DNA of 64,000 nucleotides, from positions 10,897,193 through 10,961,192 of the forward strand of contig NC_060235.2 in the NCBI RefSeq assembly GCF_021155775.2, written 5' to 3'. Position 1 is the first letter of the stretch; each line of letters opens with the position of its first letter. Source of the DNA: Neodiprion pinetum (lineage: Eukaryota; Arthropoda; Insecta; Hymenoptera; Diprionidae). Below are positions 56,803-64,000 of the stretch, piece by piece. The notes below the pieces were generated by a model. That model ran no database searches, was not told the DNA's origin, and saw nothing but the letters and a program-made list of their open reading frames with translations. The position numbers were made by a program, and so were the translations under genes.

Positions 56803-57729
56803 TTACATGTCCGATTCGTTTATCCAACTGTTGTGTGTATTGTCAAAACCTAACCATTTAACGTATATTTTTCTTCCACGCTTCTTGAGCACCTTCTCCA
56901 CCAGATAGATATCCGGATGCTTAACCTTGAGGAGCTCTTGTTTGTAGAAACCACCAGCGATGGGTTGATCTCGGTAGTCTTTGAGCTTGTACGTCACAGG
57001 ATGAGTATTTTCCACTCGACTTATCGTGAATATTTCAGTCGTCCAATTGGGAGTTTAACCTTTCTCGAAGACATTTTTGAATTTGCTGATTCGAACTTTG
57101 TCGCCAGATTTGAATTTTGCCGATATGGTAGGTATCGCTCGAAGCCCTCCGTACGCCTGACGTAATAACAGCCTCTCGTTTGCAACGGTGACATCCGACG
57201 GTTTCATTCTTATGGTTCGGTGTTTGGTGTTGTTGTAAGCCGAAACTAAATCAGATAAGATATCGAGCCACTTAAAGCTTCCTTGCATGCTGAACCGTGT
57301 CCACATTTTACCTTTCAGCGTGCGATTGAAACGTTCACAGATCGAAGCCTTCAAATTACTGTACGTGGAGTAAAGTTTGATTCCGTAGCGTGTCATAAGC
57401 GATTCGAATTTCGAGTTGTAAAATTCCGTTCCTTTGTCGACGTGTAAATTTTTCGGCACCCGTCCTTCGACAAGCACAGATTCCATTGCCTTCGTAACAT
57501 CATCTCCAGACTTGCTCTTTATCGGTACAGTCCACGCATACTTTGAAAAGATATCAATGTCTGTGAGCATGTACTTGTAACCTTTGTTTTGTCCCGCGTA
57601 CGACGTCATATCAACAAGATCCGCCTGCCAGGTCTCGTCGATGCCGCGCACGTCTACACGTCGACGTGGGTAATTCCGGCGTGCAGGTTTATGCAGTTCC
57701 GTCACCAGTGCTTGCTTTTTCTCGTTCAT
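56803..57729 (-). pseudogene. Retroviral-type integrase with chromodomain, one in-frame stop
   Basis: From the ATG at 57,729. WQADLVDM (first Asp), HVDKGTEFYNSKF (second Asp) and ASICERFNRTLK (Glu) form the DDE core; a C-terminal part with FKSGDKVRISK follows, then a TAA at 57,055-57,057 where the frame otherwise continues into a chromodomain (YLVEKVLKKRGRKIYVKWLG). Polinton integrases have this architecture and insert the element in the genome. The stop removes the chromodomain, so this copy is probably inactive. Confidence 0.85.
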
Positions 57730-57865
57730 ATTCCAACGCTATTAGTCTGGTGTCCAATTTGGAAATGATTTCCGCGTTTCGAGTCGACAAGTCTCTGTCT
57801 GTTTTAAAGTCTGTGTAGAAGGTATCCAAGGCTTTCTCCGTGGTGATCTCCAAAGTTTTGATCAT
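57689..57865 (-). CDS. Small ORF (58 codons), unknown
   Basis: ATG at 57,865, immediately after the stop of the next small gene, ending at 57,689 inside the integrase start in another frame. The sequence is helical and charged (MIKTLEITTEKALDTFY). Its tight spacing suggests a real gene of the minus-strand cluster, but length and composition do not allow a function. Confidence 0.4.
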   Translation of the reverse strand: MIKTLEITTEKALDTFYTDFKTDRDLSTRNAEIISKLDTRLIALEYEREKASTGDGTA

Positions 57866-58090
57866 TTAATCGAGGTTGTCGATTTGTTTTTGCAGCACGC
57901 TGAATTTTCTTCTCAAGATTTTTAAAGTTACAGCACTGTTCGGTGCTGTGGGTTCTGCGACGTTGCACAGTCTCTTGTTCCGTATATCGTAATGCCCATC
58001 CGCTGTTATTTGAAACCCGACACCCGGAGGACCGCGAGTGCTCGCAGCTGTGTTTTTATTCAGCTGACGTCCAAATACGTCGATGCTCAT
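57866..58090 (-). CDS. Small protein with C-terminal coiled coil (74 codons)
   Basis: MSIDVFGRQLNKN at the N-terminus, a middle with GPPGVGFQITADGHYD and NKRLCNVAEP, and a C-terminal heptad-like stretch LRRKFSVLQKQIDNL. It resembles small virion-associated or fibre-like proteins of Polintons as I remember them; function is not established. It overlaps no other gene and sits directly before the 58-codon ORF. Confidence 0.6.
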   Translation of the reverse strand: MSIDVFGRQLNKNTAASTRGPPGVGFQITADGHYDIRNKRLCNVAEPTAPNSAVTLKILRRKFSVLQKQIDNLD

Positions 58091-58123
58091 CTCGTAAATG
58101 ATTGCAGAGTCGACGAGAATTGG

Positions 58124-59044
58124 CTAATAAATGATTCCGGCTTCCCGCAATTCTTCCAGAATCGACATAATTTTATTGTTGTGACTTGTATTCCCAGCTG
58201 CTTGAGATGCCAGGAGTAAACGAAGACGTTCCACCAGCTCGTTAGCGTCGTCCCAGAAAATATAATCTGTTTTAACACCTTGTCGAGTAACCCAAGCCTG
58301 AGGTAGCAGAACACCTTTGCCCGTACGCTTCGACATCTGTGACAACGGTGATACGTCTTCGCCTGACGTAGAAATATTCAGCAGCTCAGCAATTAAATGT
58401 TTGAATTTGACGCTCTGAGCGTTTCGGATAGGCTCGGTGGCGCTATAGTACTTTCTGTGAGCATTTGTTGCGAGAAGGATATTTCTGTAATTCTCCCTGT
58501 CGTTGCGGGTAACGTGAGCGCTGTTGGGCATCTTTTTAAACAGTAGCTCCAGCAGTCCTTGAGTTTTCGGATAGAGCGTGTTGCCTATGCGAATGGAATC
58601 GCGCTCGAAGCTTATCGATGAATCACCAACCATCAGCCCGGCAGTAGAAAGACTCCGTACCCCGTACACGGTATCCAACTCCTGCTGTCTTTGTTTATCG
58701 TTGAGCATCTCAAGATATTCATCCTCTGATCTCACCGACGATTCCGTGACGGTTTGATCCTCTTCCTCTGCAGTTGCAAAAGAATCTTCTGCTTCCATTT
58801 CGTTCTTCGGCTCATCCTTCATTTCAGTTTTGAGTTCTTCCTTCACCTCTTCCTTGACAAGTTTCGTGCCTCGAGAAACATTGACTAATTCCTGCAGCGG
58901 GGTTACCACAGGTTTGAAGACATCCTTCATTGTTTCCTGCAGCGACTCTTTTCCCGTCTTGAGGATTCTGTGCTTACGACGAATCGCATTACTCGCTTGA
59001 GCGATACGATGCAAGACTTCTTTTTCCTTACGAATTTCCTGCAT
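58124..59044 (-). CDS. Coiled-coil Polinton protein (DUF8207-like), 306 codons
   Basis: Residues 1-60 are charged and helical; 60-110 are Glu/Lys-rich (KEEVKEELKTEMKDE). The C-terminal half has the conserved GLLELLFKKMP and LLATNAHRKYYS segments that recur in Polinton proteins of insects, followed by a GKGVLLPQAW stretch and a helical end. I know the family but not its role; it may be a minor virion protein. Intact. Confidence 0.6.
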   Translation of the reverse strand: MQEIRKEKEVLHRIAQASNAIRRKHRILKTGKESLQETMKDVFKPVVTPLQELVNVSRGTKLVKEEVKEELKTEMKDEPKNEMEAEDSFATAEEEDQTVTESSVRSEDEYLEMLNDKQRQQELDTVYGVRSLSTAGLMVGDSSISFERDSIRIGNTLYPKTQGLLELLFKKMPNSAHVTRNDRENYRNILLATNAHRKYYSATEPIRNAQSVKFKHLIAELLNISTSGEDVSPLSQMSKRTGKGVLLPQAWVTRQGVKTDYIFWDDANELVERLRLLLASQAAGNTSHNNKIMSILEELREAGIIY

Positions 59045-59101
59045 GTTGACACAACTAGTTCTGGAAAGCTACTGTTCCGTCGTCTTCGAAGATCGTGTAT
59101 T

Positions 59102-59881
59102 TTATTCTTTTGTCATGTTTATGAAATTGTCAAAACCTCTCCTATACCGACCATTACCGAGCTCTCTATCCTTGTCGATCACTACGAAGCCATATTTGTC
59201 ACTGTTCCAGCACGCCGCACACAAGTCTTTAAACTCTACGTACGACATATCGGTGTTTACATGATCGTTGTACACATGTCTCAGATTCATCTCGTCTTGT
59301 TTGAATAAGACCAGCAGGTTGGTGTTGTCGCGCACGAGATGCTTAAGGATTCGAGCGTACGTCTGACAAAGATAGAAACAGTCTACGTCGTGATGTCTAC
59401 CCATACAAAAGTACGCGCGTATGTTATCCTGCTTCTCGCACGCTACGTCATCGAATATCATGATCGAGTTAGGTTGCGTCTCGTTCGGTGCAATGACGTG
59501 CTCATGCTCGTTAAAGGGGTAATACTCAACACCGTCGACATTTTCGAGCACTTGACTCAGAAACTTGTATTTCGGCTGATTGAGAGATTTTGAGTAAACG
59601 TACAGGTTTTCGAACCTCAAGCCGTTCGGATGCGTTATAAGCGCAAATAATGCGTTGGTTTTGCCACAGTTGGATGGTCCGCAGAATACCGCACGTACAC
59701 TACTCGGCAACAATTCGCCATTACGTTTTTCCCGTTTTGTACTCTGCTGCGTAAATTTGTCAAAATTCATCACGGGCAGCTTGGCCGATTGTGTCTCGAA
59801 CCTCATCTCAAACGTGACTGGCTGGATTTTTCCATAAATGCATCGTTTATAACAACTTTCTCTCAGTCGCGGAGCGGACAT
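59102..59881 (-). CDS. Genome-packaging ATPase (FtsK/HerA type)
   Basis: 260 codons from the ATG at 59,881. Walker A is CGPSNCGKT (about residue 68), Walker B is SIMIFDDV (about residue 137). These ATPases drive packaging of viral DNA into capsids in Polintons, adenovirus-like and giant viruses. The start codon shares CATG with an ATG on the opposite strand at 59,880. Confidence 0.85.
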   Translation of the reverse strand: MSAPRLRESCYKRCIYGKIQPVTFEMRFETQSAKLPVMNFDKFTQQSTKREKRNGELLPSSVRAVFCGPSNCGKTNALFALITHPNGLRFENLYVYSKSLNQPKYKFLSQVLENVDGVEYYPFNEHEHVIAPNETQPNSIMIFDDVACEKQDNIRAYFCMGRHHDVDCFYLCQTYARILKHLVRDNTNLLVLFKQDEMNLRHVYNDHVNTDMSYVEFKDLCAACWNSDKYGFVVIDKDRELGNGRYRRGFDNFINMTKE

Positions 59882-59883
59882 GA

Positions 59884-60675
59884 TTGTGCACACACGTGAT
59901 CGTAAGCGATCGTCAAAAAAAGCGATCAAGTGGGAAAGGTTTAGTAAATAGCATTATCAACAAACTTCCGATCGAGTTGCATGTTCCCGGTTACCAGTAC
60001 TGCGGTCCTGGCACCAAGTTGTCGAAAAGACTTGCGAGAGGCGATTCCGGCATCAATCCTCTCGATGCAGCGTGTAAGGAACACGATATAGCGTATTCGA
60101 AAAATCGTGAGAACCTTGAAGCTAGAAGCGTTGCGGATAAAATATTAGCCGAAAAAGCCTGGAAACGGGTTCTCGCAACGGACGCAAATTTGGGTGAGAA
60201 GGCAGCCGCTTGGGCTGTAGCTAACATGATGAATGTGAAAACAAAGTTAGGCATGGGGTATCGAAAACCTAAGAACGTTTTCTTGAACAAAATCATACGA
60301 GCGGCAAAACAGTATATGATTCCAAGCTATGACGCGAAAACGAGCATCAAGTCTGCACTCAAAGGTGCTCGAGAAGCTGTGAAAAAAGAAGGTGGTAAAC
60401 ATAAAGTTCGATCACCGCGCGTTCTACCGGTACCCTCAAAAGTTGGAGGATTTCTACCTTTTCTCATACCTATTTTTGCCAGTCTCAGCGCTACGGGTGC
60501 GTTAGCGGGAGGTGCTGCGGGTATAGCAAAGGCTGTAAACGATGCGAGCGCGGCTAAACGAGAATTGGAGGAAAGCAAACGGCATAACAAAACGATGGAA
60601 GCGATCGCCTTAGGTAAAGGTCTCCATCTCAAACCTTACAAAAAGGGTTTCAGTCTTCATCTTTCAAAAAACTAA
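59884..60675 (+). CDS. Phospholipase A2-domain virion protein with hydrophobic C-terminal part
   Basis: About 264 codons. YCGPGTKLSKRL (Ca-binding loop) and CKEHDIAYSK (catalytic His-Asp) at about residues 38-75 are the PLA2 motifs also present in parvovirus capsid proteins, where the enzyme helps cross the endosomal membrane. The C-terminal part has a Gly/Ala-rich hydrophobic segment (GGFLPFLIPIFASLS) and a KGLHLKPYKKG end, like the small membrane-active or core proteins of adenovirus-type viruses. No ATG opens this frame at the expected place: the ATG at 59,880 is in another frame, so a small indel near the start is likely. Confidence 0.75.
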   Translation: MCTHVIVSDRQKKRSSGKGLVNSIINKLPIELHVPGYQYCGPGTKLSKRLARGDSGINPLDAACKEHDIAYSKNRENLEARSVADKILAEKAWKRVLATDANLGEKAAAWAVANMMNVKTKLGMGYRKPKNVFLNKIIRAAKQYMIPSYDAKTSIKSALKGAREAVKKEGGKHKVRSPRVLPVPSKVGGFLPFLIPIFASLSATGALAGGAAGIAKAVNDASAAKRELEESKRHNKTMEAIALGKGLHLKPYKKGFSLHLSKN

Positions 60676-60698
60676 ATGTCAAGCTACCACGCCGAGCG

Positions 60699-61055
60699 TT
60701 GACCAACTGGGATTTGCTGAAGTATGCAAGAATCATGAAAATTCCATACTTCCGAGGTGTCTTTATGCGCAACGAAATGCCCAAAACCGGGCCGCGTAAA
60801 AACGAAACAGCTGTAGTCAATCTCGACAATAAAGATGGTCCTGGGACACACTGGGTTGCGTATAAGAAACGCGGCAGCGATGTAGTTTACTTCGACAGTT
60901 TCGGTCATCTTCAACCGCCGTTAGACCTCGTGAAATATCTCGGTGTTGGTAGCGTTGAGTACAACGACGAAAGGTATCAAGATTACGGTACATTCGATTG
61001 CGGACACTTGTGTCTGAAATTTCTAAGCGATAAGCTATATAAACATGACACGTAA
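60699..61055 (+). CDS. Adenain-like cysteine protease
   Basis: About 118 codons. GTHWVAY (His), VVYFDSFG (Asp) and FDCGHLCLKFL (Cys) form the catalytic triad of adenovirus-type maturation proteases; a Gln precedes the Cys (YQDYG). It would cleave capsid precursors. The ORF begins at TTG; the nearby ATG at 60,676 is one base out of frame, and the next in-frame ATG (60,735) would remove a conserved N-terminal stretch. A one-base deletion at the start is the simplest explanation. Confidence 0.8.
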   Translation: MTNWDLLKYARIMKIPYFRGVFMRNEMPKTGPRKNETAVVNLDNKDGPGTHWVAYKKRGSDVVYFDSFGHLQPPLDLVKYLGVGSVEYNDERYQDYGTFDCGHLCLKFLSDKLYKHDT

Positions 61056-61085
61056 TTTAATAACGTCAGTCGAGCACTCGCAGTC

Positions 61086-61772
61086 ATGGATGATTCGTTT
61101 ACATTAACGATATCGGGAACGTCGTCGATTCTCGAAGCGCAATATTTTCCTCCGATCGAACTTGCTCTGAACAAAAATTATGTTCTCGGTCTCGTTGAAC
61201 TGTTAACCTTCAATTCCATTCCCAACGTCGATGTCGGTCGCAATAAAATTTACGTAGCCGACAAGGTAGTCACTATATCCACTGGCAGCTACGAAATTGA
61301 GGATATTGAAAAGTATGTTCAAGACGCGTTAAAAAATACCGGCATTGAAATCAGCATAAAGCCTAACAATAATACGTTACGCAGTGAAATCAAATGTAAC
61401 CATATCGTAGATTTGGAACCTGAGGATTCTATTGGTCAGCTTCTCGGATTTACACCGCGCGTATTGGCAGCTAACCAAACTCACCATTCGGATATGCCTG
61501 TAACTATTCTCAAGGTTAACACGTTGCAAGTCGAATGCAGCATTACAACGGGTGCCTACGTCAATGGACATAAAGTGCATACTATTCACGAATTTTTCCC
61601 TATCGTTCCACCGGGATATAAGATCGTGGAAGTACCGTCGCACGTCATTTACCTTCCGATCACCGTCAAGACCATAGATCACGTACAGCTTCGGTTAGTC
61701 GATCAAGACGGAGATCTGGTTAATTTTCGCGGAGAAGTTATAACTGTGAGACTGCACATCAAATCGCAATAA
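61086..61772 (+). CDS. Minor capsid (penton-like) protein
   Basis: 228 codons from an ATG. The IELALNKNYVLGLVEL segment near the N-terminus, the LLGF segment in the middle and beta-strand-rich remainder are as in Polinton single-jelly-roll penton proteins, which occupy the capsid vertices. Intact. Confidence 0.75.
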   Translation: MDDSFTLTISGTSSILEAQYFPPIELALNKNYVLGLVELLTFNSIPNVDVGRNKIYVADKVVTISTGSYEIEDIEKYVQDALKNTGIEISIKPNNNTLRSEIKCNHIVDLEPEDSIGQLLGFTPRVLAANQTHHSDMPVTILKVNTLQVECSITTGAYVNGHKVHTIHEFFPIVPPGYKIVEVPSHVIYLPITVKTIDHVQLRLVDQDGDLVNFRGEVITVRLHIKSQ

Positions 61773-61828
61773 AAGATGGGTATTGTATATAACAGATTGA
61801 CCAAAAAGAGTTATATCAGTAAGTCAGC

Positions 61829-62005
61829 ATGTCCCGATCAAGTCAGTCATCGATCGATTCCCGAACCGCTAACACGTTGAAACGTAGAGTTCCTGATAGC
61901 TCTGGGTCTAAAGCTGACACCTTTTGGAAAAGGAATTTCCGACAAATAAAACTGCGATTCTGCTGTTTCGTTGTATGCTACGTACCATGGAGGAGGAAAT
62001 CTTGA
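61829..62005 (+). CDS. Small basic ORF (58 codons), doubtful
   Basis: ATG at 61,829, Ser/Arg-rich start (MSRSSQSSIDSR), Cys-rich middle, ends inside the start of the major capsid gene in another frame. Could be a small DNA-binding virion protein or chance. Confidence 0.25.
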   Translation: MSRSSQSSIDSRTANTLKRRVPDSSGSKADTFWKRNFRQIKLRFCCFVVCYVPWRRKS

Positions 62006-63204
62006 GCATTCAAACACCTGTCGTCTTTGACGAATCAATCGCACACCAAGAAGTACACGCACACAAACCGTACGCATCGTCAACTTTCAACAACAGCGAT
62101 GAGATTCGAATCACCGTTCAGCATCAGGATTTATGCGTATTACCGAGCAAGAGTTCGCTGCATATCTCTGGAAAATTGCTCAAATCGGACGGCACCGCAG
62201 CAGCGATCACAACTTTGGTCAATAACGCCATCTGCCATTTGTTCGAAGATGTACGGTACGAACTCAACGCCGTAGAGATTGATAAATGTAAAAACGTTGG
62301 TCTGACCAGCCTGCTGAAAGGTTTCGCTTCGCTCAACCCTGGTCAAAGTTGGCTTATGGAAAATGCTGGATGGCTCGATGTTCAGGAAACGAAAAAATTA
62401 ACTGATGCCGATGGTAACTTTGACGTAGTTATTCCCTTGAGCATGATATTGGGCTTCGCTGAAGACTATCGCAAGATCGTCGTTAACGCGAAACACGAGC
62501 TGATTCTTACAAGATCAAAAAGTGATTTGAATGCCATCGTTCAAAATCAAGACGAAGACTTTAGAATCGTGATCGATCAGGTGGAATGGTTAGTACCCTA
62601 CGTGAAGCTCTCGGATCAACGAAAAATCGCACTGTTGAATTTCATTGAGAAAGATACACCAGTCTCCATGAGCTTCCGCAGTTGGGAGTTGTACGAATAT
62701 CCTTTGCTACCGGCAACCACGAAACACGTTTGGACTGTGAAAACGTCCACCCATTTGGAAAAACCGCGATTTGTCATGCTCGGTTTTCAAACGAATCGAA
62801 AAAACAAAGCCGGCAAAAATGCCAGTCATCTTGATCACTGTAATATTACTGACGTCAAGCTCTTCTTGAATTCCGAGTATTATCCGTACGGTAACCTGAA
62901 CTTGGACATGAGTCACAATCGCTTTGCATTACTGTACGAGATGTACGCAAACTTTCAAGCCACCTATTACGGCAAAGAACCCGAGCCTCTGTTGACGAAG
63001 AGCGAATTTCTACAGTACGAACCTTTGATTTTCATCGACTGTTCGAAACAAAACGAGGCTCTGAAATCTGGACCGGTAGATATTCGTATCGAATTTGAGG
63101 CGAAGAATAACTTTCCTACCGGTACATCTGCCTACTGCTTGATTTTACATGATCGTATAATTGAATATAACCCGCTGAGTGGTGGGGTGGGAAAATTGGT
63201 ATAA
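61987..63204 (+). CDS. Major capsid protein (double jelly roll, hexon-like)
   Basis: 405 codons from ATG at 61,987, the start chosen because MEEEILSIQTPVVFDES matches the usual N-terminus; the frame is open further upstream. Segments such as ICHLFEDVRYELNAVEID and FPTGTSAYCLILHDRIIEYNP are the conserved blocks of Polinton capsid proteins. It would form the capsid facets. Intact. Confidence 0.85.
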   Translation: MEEEILSIQTPVVFDESIAHQEVHAHKPYASSTFNNSDEIRITVQHQDLCVLPSKSSLHISGKLLKSDGTAAAITTLVNNAICHLFEDVRYELNAVEIDKCKNVGLTSLLKGFASLNPGQSWLMENAGWLDVQETKKLTDADGNFDVVIPLSMILGFAEDYRKIVVNAKHELILTRSKSDLNAIVQNQDEDFRIVIDQVEWLVPYVKLSDQRKIALLNFIEKDTPVSMSFRSWELYEYPLLPATTKHVWTVKTSTHLEKPRFVMLGFQTNRKNKAGKNASHLDHCNITDVKLFLNSEYYPYGNLNLDMSHNRFALLYEMYANFQATYYGKEPEPLLTKSEFLQYEPLIFIDCSKQNEALKSGPVDIRIEFEAKNNFPTGTSAYCLILHDRIIEYNPLSGGVGKLV

Positions 63205-63247
63205 AAACCTTGAACGTTGTGACAAATCGATTCAGTATTCTTTCACG

Positions 63248-63808
63248 ATGGAGTTCATAGTTGACGTACAAGGATTCAGAAGACAGGGTTCCGGTTTTAC
63301 ACCAAAAGAGTTGGCAGTTGTGTCACTCGACGAAGAGGCCAACCCGTCAATTTTTCTCTTCGAACCTCCGTACGATTGGAATTGTTTACGTGCTCCGTTC
63401 GAAAGCAACAATTCGTGGCTGTCACGGAATTATCATGGACTATCCTGGGAAGGTGGTGATTTACCTTTCGAGAAGCTCGACTTCACCATCGAATGTACGC
63501 CGCTGCGTGAGGCTTCAACAGTTTACGTAAAAGGTTTGGAGAAGAAAATTTGGCTGCAGAAACTTCTGGGTGAAAAAGTTGAAGTCGTTGAAATGATGGA
63601 TTTGAGTTGTCCGTCGTTGCAGAAGTTGAATGAAATGTCGGACACGAATTCAAACTGTACGCATCACGCTATATTACGTTCAAACAGTGCAGCCCAAAAC
63701 GTATTGTTACTGCGAAATTTTTTACTCAAACACAAAAGACAATCGGTATCTCCTCGAACAGTTATTCATTCTCATTGTCTAAAGCATGGGTGCGATACCG
63801 TTGAGTAA
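63248..63808 (+). CDS. Exonuclease-like protein (RNase H/DEDD-like fold suspected)
   Basis: 186 codons from ATG at 63,248. Starts MEFIVDVQGFRR, with PKELAVV, FEPPYDW, SWLSRNYHGLSWEGGD, and ends with CPSLQKL...CTHHAI and AQNVLLLRNFL. The order resembles DEDD-type exonucleases, but the usual second acid of the first motif is Gln here. Common in insect genomes near Polinton genes as far as I remember. Function is not established. Confidence 0.5.
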   Translation: MEFIVDVQGFRRQGSGFTPKELAVVSLDEEANPSIFLFEPPYDWNCLRAPFESNNSWLSRNYHGLSWEGGDLPFEKLDFTIECTPLREASTVYVKGLEKKIWLQKLLGEKVEVVEMMDLSCPSLQKLNEMSDTNSNCTHHAILRSNSAAQNVLLLRNFLLKHKRQSVSPRTVIHSHCLKHGCDTVE

Positions 63809-64000
63809 GAACACTCATACATTAGCATTACGAATTTCATGTAAAACTGTAATCTTGAGTTGTTTTCTTCAATAAAATATTTTGCATCGCCAATAACAAC
63901 CGTTTATTCAGAACCTCTGTCCCGCTAGTTAAGAGTTTATTTCAGAACCTTCCAGAATTCAAAGTCGCACCGCAATCTGTTGTCCGCAGGCCGCTCGCCG
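63809..64000 (+). other. Stretch after the last ORF
   Basis: AATAAA at about 63,871 is a likely polyadenylation signal of the preceding gene. No gene or terminal repeat seen before the window ends. Confidence 0.5.

Larger units (their letters stand above)
52787..63808 (+). mobile_element. Polinton/Maverick (adintovirus-like) element, right end outside the window
   Basis: Contains the diagnostic set: protein-primed PolB, chromodomain-bearing retroviral-type integrase, FtsK/HerA-type packaging ATPase, adenain-like protease, penton-like and major capsid proteins. These are known as the core of Polintons, which combine transposon and virus genes. The left terminal repeat was not identified (it should lie before 52,787), and the right one is outside. 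At least four genes show defects. Confidence 0.85.

Overview
The window is an insect-type (certainly arthropod-type) genomic segment made almost entirely of mobile elements, a decayed ribosomal DNA unit and an integrated virus-like element. I see no ordinary host protein gene. R1-clade and R2-type LINEs, an Env-bearing Ty3/gypsy (errantivirus-like) retroelement and a Polinton/Maverick (adintovirus-like) genome together point to an insect; nothing here fixes the order.

Left third (1-34,000): nested retrotransposons. An errantivirus-like LTR element (18,442-30,371, plus strand, 913-bp LTRs, 4-bp CCGG duplication) sits inside ORF1 of an R1-clade LINE ('LINE-a', minus strand, 13,340-31,988). LINE-a sits inside ORF2 of a second LINE ('LINE-b', 11,568-13,339 and 32,004-32,948) with a 15-bp duplication. 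The 5' half of LINE-b lies upstream in opposite orientation (8,767-11,567). The first 8,760 bases are an essentially identical inverted copy of 14,440-23,198, so the LTR-in-LINE junction occurs twice head to head. The LTR element is unusually long. Its pol is broken in several places, but gag, the integrase ORF, an Env-like ORF and a 379-codon accessory ORF are open. The integrase ORF carries a long disordered linker and what looks like a TARG1/OARD1-like macro domain; the accessory ORF has a duplicated Cys/His module. A 5'-truncated third LINE and long microsatellites follow.

Middle (35,000-51,600): a decayed rDNA unit on the plus strand. It has spacer repeats (32-bp and about 126-bp units), a truncated 18S, 5.8S, and a 28S split by an 8.6-kb cut-and-paste transposon (40,400-49,033). 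That element encodes a CACTA/Tnp2-like transposase and a seven-exon DUF4806-like gene. The 28S then ends exactly at the R2 target site, where a 5'-truncated R2-like element lies, followed by an LTR remnant.

Right end (52,787-64,000): most of a Polinton/Maverick element. It has protein-primed PolB (plus), then on minus a chromodomain integrase, two small proteins, a coiled-coil protein and a packaging ATPase. On plus follow a PLA2-domain protein, an adenain-like protease, penton-like and major capsid proteins and an exonuclease-like protein. PolB and integrase each carry one in-frame stop, and two other genes lack an in-frame ATG at the expected place, so this copy appears to be decaying. Its terminal repeats were not identified; the right end is outside the window.
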